Below, in pieces: positions 1 through 5,368 of a stretch of DNA of 5,373 bases. This DNA comes from Bacteroidales bacterium. Lineage in GTDB: Bacteria > Bacteroidota > Bacteroidia > Bacteroidales > UBA932. Location: the NCBI GenBank assembly GCA_017472115.1, contig JAFUQW010000082.1:1-5373 (forward strand), written 5' to 3'. Each line of letters starts with the position of its first letter. Position 1 is the stretch's first letter. The notes beneath the pieces are model-generated. The model did not search any database and had not been told where the DNA came from. It saw only the letters and a list, made by a program, of their open reading frames with translations. Made by a program: the position numbers and the translations under genes.

Positions 1-432
1 CAGGCACAGGACCAGAAGGTTAATCGCCGTAACATCATCGTTGTGAAGATCAACTCTGCCGACAGACTTCTCGCTGGTACTGAGCCTATGGATGTCAGCC
101 AATTGAAAGACAAGATCAAGGAATTCCTCTCTAACCCTGCAGAAGATCCGAACCTTCCTGAAAAGGAAGAAATCGAGATCGAAGGCTTCGGACCATGCAT
201 GGTATCAAAGGGAGTCATCTCTCTCCAGAATGACCGAGGTACCAGCTACCAGGCCTACATCGCAGTACAGAACGAACTTGTAAAGGCCGTGAACGAACTT
301 CGTGATGAGTTCTCAATGGCCAACTTCGGCAAACTGTATGCGAAACTGACAGACGATGAGGCGGAAATCGTGAGAAAGGCTGTTCCTCAGAATATCTCTG
401 AGGCTGAGCCTAAGGATGTTTCAAAGAAGTAA
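1..432 (+). CDS. ExbD-like biopolymer transporter, 5'-truncated
   Basis: The frame is open from the first base (QAQDQKVNRRNIIVVKIN...) with no stop, so the gene begins upstream of the window. The GTG at 43 lies inside the conserved strand and is not a credible start. The visible 143 residues are the periplasmic part of an ExbD/TolR-family protein; the N-terminal membrane helix with its proton-path Asp is missing. Landmarks are NIIVVKINSADRLLAG, MDVSQLKDKIKEFLSNP, ISLQNDRGTSYQAYIAVQNEL and a charged C-terminus, NISEAEPKDVSKK. The long stretch between the two halves matches the larger of the two ExbD paralogues usual in Bacteroidales. ExbD works with the ExbB proton channel in the inner membrane to energise TonB-type transducers. 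The next ExbD gene follows 17 bases after the stop, so the two are surely cotranscribed. An ExbB/MotA-TolQ gene is expected upstream but is not visible. Family assignment is firm; the transported substrate is unknown. Confidence 0.9.
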   Translation, partial: QAQDQKVNRRNIIVVKINSADRLLAGTEPMDVSQLKDKIKEFLSNPAEDPNLPEKEEIEIEGFGPCMVSKGVISLQNDRGTSYQAYIAVQNELVKAVNELRDEFSMANFGKLYAKLTDDEAEIVRKAVPQNISEAEPKDVSKK

Positions 433-435
433 TAT

Positions 436-440
436 AGGAG
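436..440 (+). promoter_or_regulatory. Shine-Dalgarno-like AGGAG before second exbD
   Basis: AGGAG ends 9 bases before the ATG at 450, inside the 17-base gap between the two ExbD genes. A clear purine-rich site is notable because most other starts in this window lack one, as is common in Bacteroidetes. It supports the ATG at 450 as the start. Confidence 0.5.
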
Positions 441-449
441 AATAGCGAT

Positions 450-917
450 ATGTCAAAATTCAAGAATAAAGAGAAAAGGACAGTGCCTAATCCACCATCC
501 GGATCACTTTCCGATATCGTGTTCATGCTGCTGTTCTTCTTCATGGTGACCACCACCATGCGTGAGACCGAGAGCAAGGTAAGCGTAAAACTTCCAGAGG
601 CATCTGAGATCGCAAAACTTGAAAGAAAGGACTTGACTTCATACATCAACATCGGTACACCTATCCGCAGCCTCCAGGCTCAGTATGGTAACGATGCACG
701 TATCCAGCTCAACGACTCTTTCAAGACTACAGCCGAGATCCGTGACTTCATCGCTGCAGAGCGTGAATCACTTTCAGAGGCAGACAGATCTTTCATGACT
801 GTTGCAATCAAGGCAGACGAGAACACTCGTATGGGTATCGTAACTGACGTTAAGCAGGAGCTTCGTAAGTGCTCTGCGCTTAAGATCATGTACACAGCAA
901 GAAAACCGGCTGAATAA
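450..917 (+). CDS. ExbD-like biopolymer transporter
   Basis: Complete 155-residue ExbD/TolR-family protein. The short basic cytoplasmic N-terminus (MSKFKNKEKR) is followed by a single membrane helix at about residues 21-38 (SDIVFMLLFFFMVTTTM). Asp22 is at the position of the functional transmembrane Asp of ExbD (Asp25 in E. coli). The periplasmic domain ends with the typical fold core: FMTVAIKADENTRMGIVTDV, then ALKIMYTARKP. In the family, ExbD sits in the ExbB pentamer pore and couples proton flow to TonB or a similar transducer. It follows the first ExbD gene after 17 bases with an AGGAG site, and an intrinsic terminator lies just after it, so it is the last gene of its operon. The periplasmic part is shorter than that of the upstream paralogue. 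The sequence does not say whether the complex serves TonB-dependent transport or a Tol-like role. Confidence 0.93.
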   Translation: MSKFKNKEKRTVPNPPSGSLSDIVFMLLFFFMVTTTMRETESKVSVKLPEASEIAKLERKDLTSYINIGTPIRSLQAQYGNDARIQLNDSFKTTAEIRDFIAAERESLSEADRSFMTVAIKADENTRMGIVTDVKQELRKCSALKIMYTARKPAE

Positions 918-932
918 GCTGAAACTCATATT

Positions 933-965
933 AAAAGGAGCAGTTCCGAAAGGGACTGCTTTTTT
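933..965 (+). terminator. Intrinsic terminator after exbD pair
   Basis: AGCAGTTCC (939-947) pairs with GGGACTGCT (952-960) as nine pairs including one G-T wobble, closed by a GAAA tetraloop (948-951) and followed by a six-T run (960-965). AAAAGG just upstream can extend the stem against the T tract. It separates the exbD operon from the phosphatase unit. Confidence 0.92.
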
Positions 966-1000
966 ATGCGATGCATAGAGGGAGTTTGAAGAAAAAACGG

Positions 1001-1008
1001 TATCTTTG
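1001..1008 (+). promoter_or_regulatory. Bacteroidetes-type -7 element for the phosphatase gene
   Basis: TATCTTTG is an exact match to the TAnnTTTG -7 consensus of the Bacteroidetes primary sigma factor. Transcription should begin roughly 5-9 bases later, leaving a leader of about 13-17 AT-rich bases before the ATG at 1030. No good -33 TTTG lies at the usual spacing; the TTTG at 985-988 is only 12 bases upstream, too close. The position between a terminator and a gene start supports the call. Confidence 0.65.
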
Positions 1009-1029
1009 TATGATATAAATTTTTACGAC

Positions 1030-2247
1030 ATGAGACTTACAAGATTTGCTGCCGCCATCATGGCAATAGCTGCTGCAGTAACAGCTGTCAGCTGTACAGA
1101 TTCTGACAAGAAAGAAGAAAAGGCCAAATACATATTCCTCTTCATCGGAGACGGAATGGGTAATTCACATGTTTCAGTCACTGAATCCTACCTGTCATAC
1201 AAGGCAGGCAAGCTCGGCGGCGAACAGCTCCTCATGACAACCTTCCCGGTGTTCGGTACATGTACCACTCATTCTGCAGACAAGAGAATCACCGATTCTT
1301 CAGCTGCAGGTACAGCCATCGCGACCGGCGTCAAGACCAACAACTCATATCTCGGCGTCGATCCTGAAGGAAATGAAGTTGAGAGCGTAAGTTTCAGCCT
1401 TCAGGAAGAAGGATACAAGATCGGCATCATATCTTCTGTTCCGATCAACCACGCAACCCCTGCTTCTTTCTTCGGCCATAACATCAGCAGAAGCGCATAT
1501 TATGAACTCACAAAGGAGATTCCTGAGAGCGGATTCGAATACTTCGCATCAGCCGGCCTGCTGAACTATTTCGGCAAAGACGGCAAGCAGCAGAGCTCTG
1601 CAGAGTGGCTTGAAGAGAACGGATACGATGTTTGTTTCGGAAAGGCTGAGCTTGCAGAAGCTATGGAGAACAGCGAGCGCATCGTATTCTGCCAGGAGTA
1701 CAACAGAGACGTCGAGCCTAAGAATTATGATCTGACAGGAAACAAGCCGGAGACCGAGACAACTCTTGCAGAAATGGTACAGGCAGGAATCGACTTCCTC
1801 GGAGATGAGCAGCCTTTCTTCATCATGTGCGAAGGCGGTGAAATAGACTGGGCGAGCCACAGTGACAAGACAATGCCGATGGTAATGACCACAATCGGAT
1901 TCGACGAGGCGATCAGAAAGGCATACGAATTCTATCTCGCTCATCCGGATGAAACTCTCATCGTGGTTACTGCAGACCATGAGACCGGTGGTGTTGCTCT
2001 TGGAGGCGGACCGCACGACAGCGACATCAAGTGGGGCCTGATCGAGAAGGCCTGGAACGAAAGCGGACAAAGCAATAATCTCGGATACGACGAGAACAGG
2101 AAATTGAATGACTCCGCATTCATCGGATGGACTACTACCGGTCACACAGGCGGAGCAGTGCCTGTATATGCCATCGGAAAGGGTGCAGAGAAATTTGCAG
2201 GAAGAATCGACAACACAGACATCAAAGGCAAGATTTTAGGCCTTTAA
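1030..2247 (+). CDS. PhoA-family alkaline phosphatase, predicted lipoprotein
   Basis: A 405-residue metal-dependent phosphomonoesterase that releases inorganic phosphate from organic phosphates outside the cytoplasm. All hallmarks of the E. coli PhoA active site can be placed: Asp41 in IGDGMG, nucleophile Ser90 in TDSSAAGTA, Thr143 in HATPAS, phosphate-binding Arg154, Glu268/Asp273/His277 in EGGEIDWASH, Asp316-His317 in TADHETGG, and His372 in GHTGG. His141 and Trp274 replace E. coli Asp153 and Lys328, a pattern known in other bacterial members. The N-terminus is a lipoprotein signal (hydrophobic stretch 6-20, then AVSC with Cys22 as the lipidated residue). Starting at the TTG at 1006 would add eight residues but overlaps the -7 box, so the ATG at 1030 is chosen. 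It is shorter than E. coli PhoA (471 residues) yet complete. asnS follows after 30 bases, possibly cotranscribed, with no functional link evident. It is not the unrelated PafA type, which uses Thr as nucleophile. Confidence 0.93.
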   Translation: MRLTRFAAAIMAIAAAVTAVSCTDSDKKEEKAKYIFLFIGDGMGNSHVSVTESYLSYKAGKLGGEQLLMTTFPVFGTCTTHSADKRITDSSAAGTAIATGVKTNNSYLGVDPEGNEVESVSFSLQEEGYKIGIISSVPINHATPASFFGHNISRSAYYELTKEIPESGFEYFASAGLLNYFGKDGKQQSSAEWLEENGYDVCFGKAELAEAMENSERIVFCQEYNRDVEPKNYDLTGNKPETETTLAEMVQAGIDFLGDEQPFFIMCEGGEIDWASHSDKTMPMVMTTIGFDEAIRKAYEFYLAHPDETLIVVTADHETGGVALGGGPHDSDIKWGLIEKAWNESGQSNNLGYDENRKLNDSAFIGWTTTGHTGGAVPVYAIGKGAEKFAGRIDNTDIKGKILGL

Positions 2248-2277
2248 GATATAGAAACAACAATCAACATAGATAAA

Positions 2278-3672
2278 ATGGAAGCAGTAATCAGAACCAA
2301 AGTGAAGGACCTGCTCAAGGATGAGCCGGGAAAGGATGTACTTGCCAAAGGTTGGGTAAGGACAAAGAGAGGAAACAAGAATGTGGCGTTCATCGCCCTG
2401 AATGACGGTTCTACCATCAATAATATCCAGATAGTAGTTGACAAGACTCCGGAGAACGAAGCAGTACTTGCGAAGGTTACAACCGGTGCATGTATCGCCG
2501 TATGGGGAAAGCTTGTAGAGTCAGTCGGAGGCGGACAGAGTACAGAGATCCAGGCAACGGAAATCGAAGTCTATGGCGAGTGCGACCCTGTACGCTACCC
2601 TCTTCAGAAGAAGGATACGTCATTCGAGTTCCTCAGGACAGTAGCACATCTGCGTCCGAGGACCAACACCTTCGGAGCTGTGCTCCGCATAAGGAACCAG
2701 ATGGCATTCGCCATCCACAATTACTTCCACGAGAAGGGATTCGTTTATCTGAACACTCCGCTCATCACAGCTTCGGACTGCGAGGGAGCAGGACAGATGT
2801 TCCGCGTGACAACTCTTGATATGGAGAATCTGCCACGCAACAAAAAGGGAGGTATCGACTATAGCAAGGACTTCTTCGGCAAGGAGACAAGCCTTACCGT
2901 GAGCGGTCAGCTCGAGGGTGAGCTCGGAGCTCTTGCACTTGGCGAGATCTACACTTTCGGCCCTACATTCCGTGCTGAAAATTCAAACACTCCTCGCCAC
3001 CTTGCAGAGTTCTGGATGATCGAACCTGAGATGGCATTCTACGACATCAAGGACAACATGGACCTCGCTGAGGACTTCATCAAATATCTTGTGAAGTGGG
3101 CTCTTGACCATTGCCGTGACGACATCCAGTTCCTCAACGACAGATTTGACAACGAACTTATTGCACGTCTTGAAAGTGTTGCGGACACTGAATTCGTTCG
3201 CTTAACTTACACAGAAGGCATAAAGATTCTCGAAGCTGCCGGCGTAGAGTGGGAGTACCCTGTAAGCTGGGGCACAGACCTTCAGAGCGAGCACGAAAGA
3301 TACCTCGTGGAGAAGCATTTCCGGAAGCCTGTCATCCTCACGGACTATCCTAAGGAGATCAAGGCATTCTACATGAAGCAGAACGAGGACGGCAAGACCG
3401 TACGTGCTATGGATGTGCTCTTCCCTAAGATCGGTGAGATCATCGGAGGATCGGAGCGTGAGGCATCTCTTGCAAAGCTTGAGGCACGTATCGACGAGAC
3501 GGGCATGAGCCGCAGAGGACTTGAGTGGTATCTTGACACACGTCGTTTCGGATCGGCTCCGCACAGCGGTTTCGGTCTCGGTTTCGAGAGACTTCTCCTC
3601 TTCGTGACAGGCATGGCAAACATACGTGACGTCATCCCGTTCCCTCGTACCCCTAAGAACGCTGAATTTTAA
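2278..3672 (+). CDS. asnS: Asparagine--tRNA ligase (AsnRS)
   Basis: Class II aminoacyl-tRNA synthetase that charges tRNA-Asn with asparagine using ATP in the cytoplasm. At 464 residues it is full length (E. coli enzyme 466). The N-terminal OB-fold anticodon-binding domain spans about residues 18-100 ([20 protein letters not shown]). Motif 1 is around 140-162. The AsnRS-typical segment [18 protein letters not shown] is at 198-215. Motif 2 is [20 protein letters not shown] (227-246), with FRAE and RHLAE contacting ATP and amino acid. Motif 3 is [15 protein letters not shown] with Arg438, and the end is [15 protein letters not shown]. The sequence aligns closely with E. coli AsnS throughout, which excludes AspRS. 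The ATG at 2278 is right because homology begins at once and the preceding gene ends 30 bases before. No Shine-Dalgarno site or separate promoter is visible in that gap, so transcription may come from the phosphatase promoter. Its presence indicates direct formation of Asn-tRNA. Confidence 0.98.
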   Translation: MEAVIRTKVKDLLKDEPGKDVLAKGWVRTKRGNKNVAFIALNDGSTINNIQIVVDKTPENEAVLAKVTTGACIAVWGKLVESVGGGQSTEIQATEIEVYGECDPVRYPLQKKDTSFEFLRTVAHLRPRTNTFGAVLRIRNQMAFAIHNYFHEKGFVYLNTPLITASDCEGAGQMFRVTTLDMENLPRNKKGGIDYSKDFFGKETSLTVSGQLEGELGALALGEIYTFGPTFRAENSNTPRHLAEFWMIEPEMAFYDIKDNMDLAEDFIKYLVKWALDHCRDDIQFLNDRFDNELIARLESVADTEFVRLTYTEGIKILEAAGVEWEYPVSWGTDLQSEHERYLVEKHFRKPVILTDYPKEIKAFYMKQNEDGKTVRAMDVLFPKIGEIIGGSEREASLAKLEARIDETGMSRRGLEWYLDTRRFGSAPHSGFGLGFERLLLFVTGMANIRDVIPFPRTPKNAEF

Positions 3673-3674
3673 CC

Positions 3675-3742
3675 GCCATCCCGAGCGCAGCGAAGGATCT
3701 CAAATATAAACTGTCATCCTGAGCGCAGCGAAGGATCTCAAA
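3675..3742. repeat. Two 30-base direct repeats, each a small hairpin
   Basis: Copies at 3675-3704 and 3713-3742 match at 28 of 30 positions (offset 38 bases, 8-base spacer TATAAACT). Both contain GAGCGCAGCGAAGGATCTC. Copy 2 folds as ATCCT (3716-3720) with AGGAT (3732-3736), then two tandem G.A mismatches (3721/3731, 3722/3730), then G-C and C-G pairs closed by a GCA triloop (3725-3727). Copy 1 has the same design except C3682 opposite A3694, which breaks one pair. There is no T run, so this is not a standard terminator. The array fills nearly all of the asnS-udk gap, and the second hairpin ends 16 bases before the udk ATG. Very similar motifs of the CCTGAGCG-AGCGAAGG type are, from memory, found as dispersed intergenic repeats in many bacteria. 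Function unknown. Confidence 0.85.
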
Positions 3743-3752
3743 CCGATAAAAA

Positions 3753-4376
3753 ATGCTGATAATAGGAATAGCCGGAGGATCCGGATCAGGAAAGACCACA
3801 GTAGTGAAGGCTATCACAGACAGGCTCAAGGAGAATGTAGTCGTGATACCTCAGGACTCATATTACAAAGACCTCAGCCACCTCACGGAACAGGAAAAGA
3901 GAGATCACAATTTCGATCATCCTGACTCGATTGACTTCGACCTGCTCTGCCACCAGCTCAAGGAGCTGAAGGAAGGCAAGACCATCGAGCAGCCGGTATA
4001 TTCCTATATCACCTGCGGACGCTCCAAAGATGAGACCGTAACGGTCAGGCCTGCAGATGTCATCATCGTCGAGGGTATCCTTATCTATACCTGCGCCAAG
4101 CTGCGAAAGCAGATGGACATCAAGCTCTTCGTGGATGCTGACGATGACGACCGTCTGATGAGGGTCATGTCAAGAGACATCGTCGAGAGAGGCAAGACCG
4201 TTGACTGGGTAATAGAACGCTACACAAGGACCGTAAAGCCGATGTATCTCCAGTTCATCGAACCGAGCAAGAGATATGCTGACATAATCATCCCACAGGG
4301 TGGCCACAATCAGGTGGCTATCGAGATGATTTCGGCAAGAATAGAAAAAGATCTGAACAACATTTCCGGGAAATAG
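3753..4376 (+). CDS. udk: Uridine kinase (uridine/cytidine salvage)
   Basis: Phosphorylates uridine and cytidine to UMP and CMP with ATP or GTP in the pyrimidine salvage pathway; cytoplasmic. The 207-residue length is normal for the bacterial enzyme. The Walker A P-loop is at residues 8-15 (GGSGSGKT). Other family blocks are IPQDSYYKDLSHLT (32-45) with the catalytic-region Asp35, FDHPDSIDFDLL (54-65), the core strand VIIVEGILIY (103-112), RDIVERGKT (141-149), and PMYLQFIEPSKRYADIIIP (163-181), which is almost identical to E. coli Udk. The ATG at 3753 gives the usual short MLIIGIAGG start; no Shine-Dalgarno site is visible in the A-rich ATAAAAA just before it. The repeat hairpin ends 16 bases upstream and could affect its mRNA. 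The TAG stop overlaps the GTG of the next gene by one base, so the two are in one operon. Distinguished from phosphoribulokinase and pantothenate kinase by the QDSYY and FIEP(S/T)KRYAD motifs. Confidence 0.97.
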   Translation: MLIIGIAGGSGSGKTTVVKAITDRLKENVVVIPQDSYYKDLSHLTEQEKRDHNFDHPDSIDFDLLCHQLKELKEGKTIEQPVYSYITCGRSKDETVTVRPADVIIVEGILIYTCAKLRKQMDIKLFVDADDDDRLMRVMSRDIVERGKTVDWVIERYTRTVKPMYLQFIEPSKRYADIIIPQGGHNQVAIEMISARIEKDLNNISGK

Positions 4377-5155
4377 TGGACATCGAAGGCTTCATAATAC
4401 GCCAGTACAGAAAGATGAAGGTCTTTCTCCTGAAGAAACGTTCATCTGAAGACAAGGCAGGACTGTACATCACCGTGATATTCCATCTCACGGTGATTAT
4501 TATTCTGCTTTCCTATCAGATCAACACCCAGCTCAGGAAGGAAGAGAGCTTCGTATTAGACTTCTCGAAACAGGAGGAAATCGAGCGTAAGCTGGAGGAA
4601 GAGGCCTTTAAAGAGGACATAAGCAAAAGGCTGGACGAACTCATCGAGATGTCACGCCGGTCAAGCGAACCGATAAGGAACATAGCGGTCGATGCAGGAT
4701 CTAAGCTACGCGACGACAGGAACACCGACATCGACGAGCTATATAAAGAAGCAGACAGACTCGCCCGGGAGCTGCGTGACAGCAGAAAGGACGCCATTGA
4801 AGAAGATGCCCGCGACGAAACTGTCGAACTTCCGACCGAGCACAAGCCCAAAGATGAGGAAAAGAAAGAATATTCCGGTCCTTCAGTCGTATCCTACAAC
4901 TTAGACGGCCGCAAGGCAAGCCATCTGAAGATTCCTGCGTACAGATGCAATGGCGGCGGTGACGTGACAGTGATAATCACAGTGAATCCGCAAGGCCAGG
5001 TCATCAATGCCAAGGTAATGGACGCCATCTCATCAGACGACCCATGCCTGCGTAACTTCGCTATCAGAGCCGCCCGACTCTCCCGTTTCAATGCCTCACC
5101 TGACGCCCCCGCCCGCCAGACCGGCGAAATCCTCTACCGCTTCATCGCGCAGTAG
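4376..5155 (+). CDS. TonB-like energy transducer with single membrane helix
   Basis: A 259-residue inner-membrane protein. The basic N-terminus (residues 1-27) is followed by one helix at about 30-48 (GLYITVIFHLTVIIILLS), then a highly charged Glu/Lys/Arg-rich, probably coiled-coil spacer to about 165, then a C-terminal TonB-like domain (about 170-259). That domain shows GGGDVTVIITVNPQGQVINAKVM, CLRNFAIRAARLSRF, and the Bacteroidales ending ARQTGEILYRFIAQ. His37, Thr33 and Leu44 have the spacing of His20, Ser16 and Leu27 in the E. coli TonB helix, which contacts ExbB/ExbD. Cys191 and Cys224 could form a disulfide. The spacer lacks the proline-rich repeats of classical TonB. The GTG at 4376 overlaps the udk stop (TAGTG), which favours coupled translation; an ATG at 4415 (residue 14) would still keep the whole helix. 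Expected role: carrying proton-motive energy to outer-membrane receptors. Its partners are not proven, and it is separate from the exbD operon. I give no gene symbol because several TonB paralogues are usual in this group. Confidence 0.82.
   Translation: MDIEGFIIRQYRKMKVFLLKKRSSEDKAGLYITVIFHLTVIIILLSYQINTQLRKEESFVLDFSKQEEIERKLEEEAFKEDISKRLDELIEMSRRSSEPIRNIAVDAGSKLRDDRNTDIDELYKEADRLARELRDSRKDAIEEDARDETVELPTEHKPKDEEKKEYSGPSVVSYNLDGRKASHLKIPAYRCNGGGDVTVIITVNPQGQVINAKVMDAISSDDPCLRNFAIRAARLSRFNASPDAPARQTGEILYRFIAQ
4469..4497 (+). repeat. Perfect 10-bp inverted repeat inside the TonB-like gene
   Basis: ATCACCGTGA (4469-4478) and TCACGGTGAT (4488-4497) are exact reverse complements separated by nine bases. 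They encode the two ITV/LTV turns of the membrane helix. Each arm is itself nearly palindromic, which explains part of the symmetry. In mRNA this would be a stable hairpin about 95 bases after the start codon. It may be a by-product of repeated residues. Confidence 0.6.
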
Positions 5156-5163
5156 CCTTTCCT

Positions 5164-5199
5164 CTCCACTTTCTCTCCAACTTCTCCCCACTTTCTCCA
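5164..5199. repeat. Four helically spaced CTCCA/CCCCA repeats
   Basis: CTCCA occurs at 5164-5168, 5175-5179 and 5195-5199, with CCCCA at 5186-5190. Start-to-start distances are 11, 11 and 9 bases, about one DNA turn. On the - strand these read TGGAG or TGGGG in an AAAGTGGRGA-like context. The tract is almost purely pyrimidine on the + strand. A protein-binding array is possible, but the regulator and target are unknown. Confidence 0.45.
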
Positions 5200-5211
5200 C
5201 GAAATGACCGG

Positions 5212-5259
5212 TTTTGGTGGACAAGTCGGCGTTTTTGATGTGCGCCCCTTTTGTTGGAC
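5212..5259 (+). repeat. Imperfect 11-base direct repeat pair
   Basis: TTTTGGTGGAC (5212-5222) recurs as TTTTGTTGGAC (5249-5259), identical at 10 of 11 positions, 37 bases apart. The second copy supplies the TTTG of the possible promoter at 5250-5282. Could be an operator pair or chance in a G/T-rich stretch. Confidence 0.3.
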
Positions 5260-5282
5260 GGTTTAACTTCTGTTTATTTTCG
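5250..5282 (+). promoter_or_regulatory. Possible Bacteroidetes-type promoter reading rightward
   Basis: TTTG (5250-5253) as a -33 box is followed after 21 bases by TATTTTCG (5275-5282), one base off the TAnnTTTG -7 consensus. The predicted start near 5288 lies just before the inverted-repeat block. It would drive a structured leader, a small RNA or the next gene beyond the window. The mismatch falls in the conserved TTTG part, so confidence is low. Confidence 0.3.
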
Positions 5283-5292
5283 GCTCGTGGCA

Positions 5293-5339
5293 CAGAGCAG
5301 GCGGAGCAGCCCTTTGGCTGAGCTGCGCAGCTTGCTCTG
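5293..5339 (+). repeat. GC-rich nested inverted repeat (possible structured RNA)
   Basis: CAGAGCA (5293-5299) pairs exactly with TGCTCTG (5333-5339). Inside, CAGCC (5307-5311) pairs with GGCTG (5316-5320) around a CTTT loop, and GCGG (5301-5304) can pair with CTGC (5323-5326) with one wobble. A perfect 12-base palindrome, AGCTGCGCAGCT, sits at 5321-5332 and offers an alternative fold. No T tract follows. Structured leader, small RNA or repeat element are all possible. Confidence 0.5.
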
Positions 5340-5340
5340 A

Positions 5341-5368
5341 ACGGCTGGCCGGCGTATTCGCCAGCCGT
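5341..5368 (+). repeat. Perfect 9-bp inverted repeat at window edge
   Basis: ACGGCTGGC (5341-5349) and GCCAGCCGT (5360-5368) are exact complements around a ten-base loop. It begins two bases after the preceding nested hairpin. The window ends five bases later, so a following T run cannot be excluded or shown; the visible bases (GTTGC) are not T-rich. Confidence 0.6.

Noticed and set aside
43..45. GTG at 43 as the start of the first ExbD
   Set aside because: The frame is open to base 1 and the upstream residues belong to the conserved ExbD periplasmic domain, so the gene is truncated by the window edge.
1549..2145. 198-codon open frame on the - strand inside the phosphatase gene
   Set aside because: It lies wholly antisense to a gene with an intact active site, its protein is low in recognisable motifs, and no promoter precedes it. 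It is a shadow frame.
2490..2819. 109-codon + strand frame inside asnS
   Set aside because: Out-of-frame shadow of the conserved synthetase, rich in Arg/Ser from frame shift, with no family features.
3701..3708. CAAATATA, a TAnnTTTG -7 box on the - strand (antisense to asnS)
   Set aside because: The only TTTG upstream (3739-3742 on the - strand) is 30 bases away, beyond usual spacing, and there is no leftward gene. Likely chance in the AT-rich spacer.
3675..3742. CRISPR-like repeat pair
   Set aside because: Only two copies with an eight-base spacer and no cas genes; the hairpin design and intergenic position fit a dispersed repeat instead.
5159..5200. MraZ box array controlling a division cluster
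   Set aside because: Units are in the orientation for a leftward gene, but the left side is the end of a rightward gene. The similarity is kept only as a lead, not as a call.
5204..5266. 20-codon ORF (MTGFGGQVGVF...), in frame with the TonB-like stop; possible stop readthrough
   Set aside because: Too short to support, no ribosome binding site, and the TonB domain already ends with its usual RFIAQ terminus, so an extension of 36 codons is not expected.
5096..5293. 65-codon - strand frame over the end of the TonB-like gene and the tail
   Set aside because: It is composed of the repeat tract and antisense coding sequence, matches nothing I recognise, and lacks a start context.
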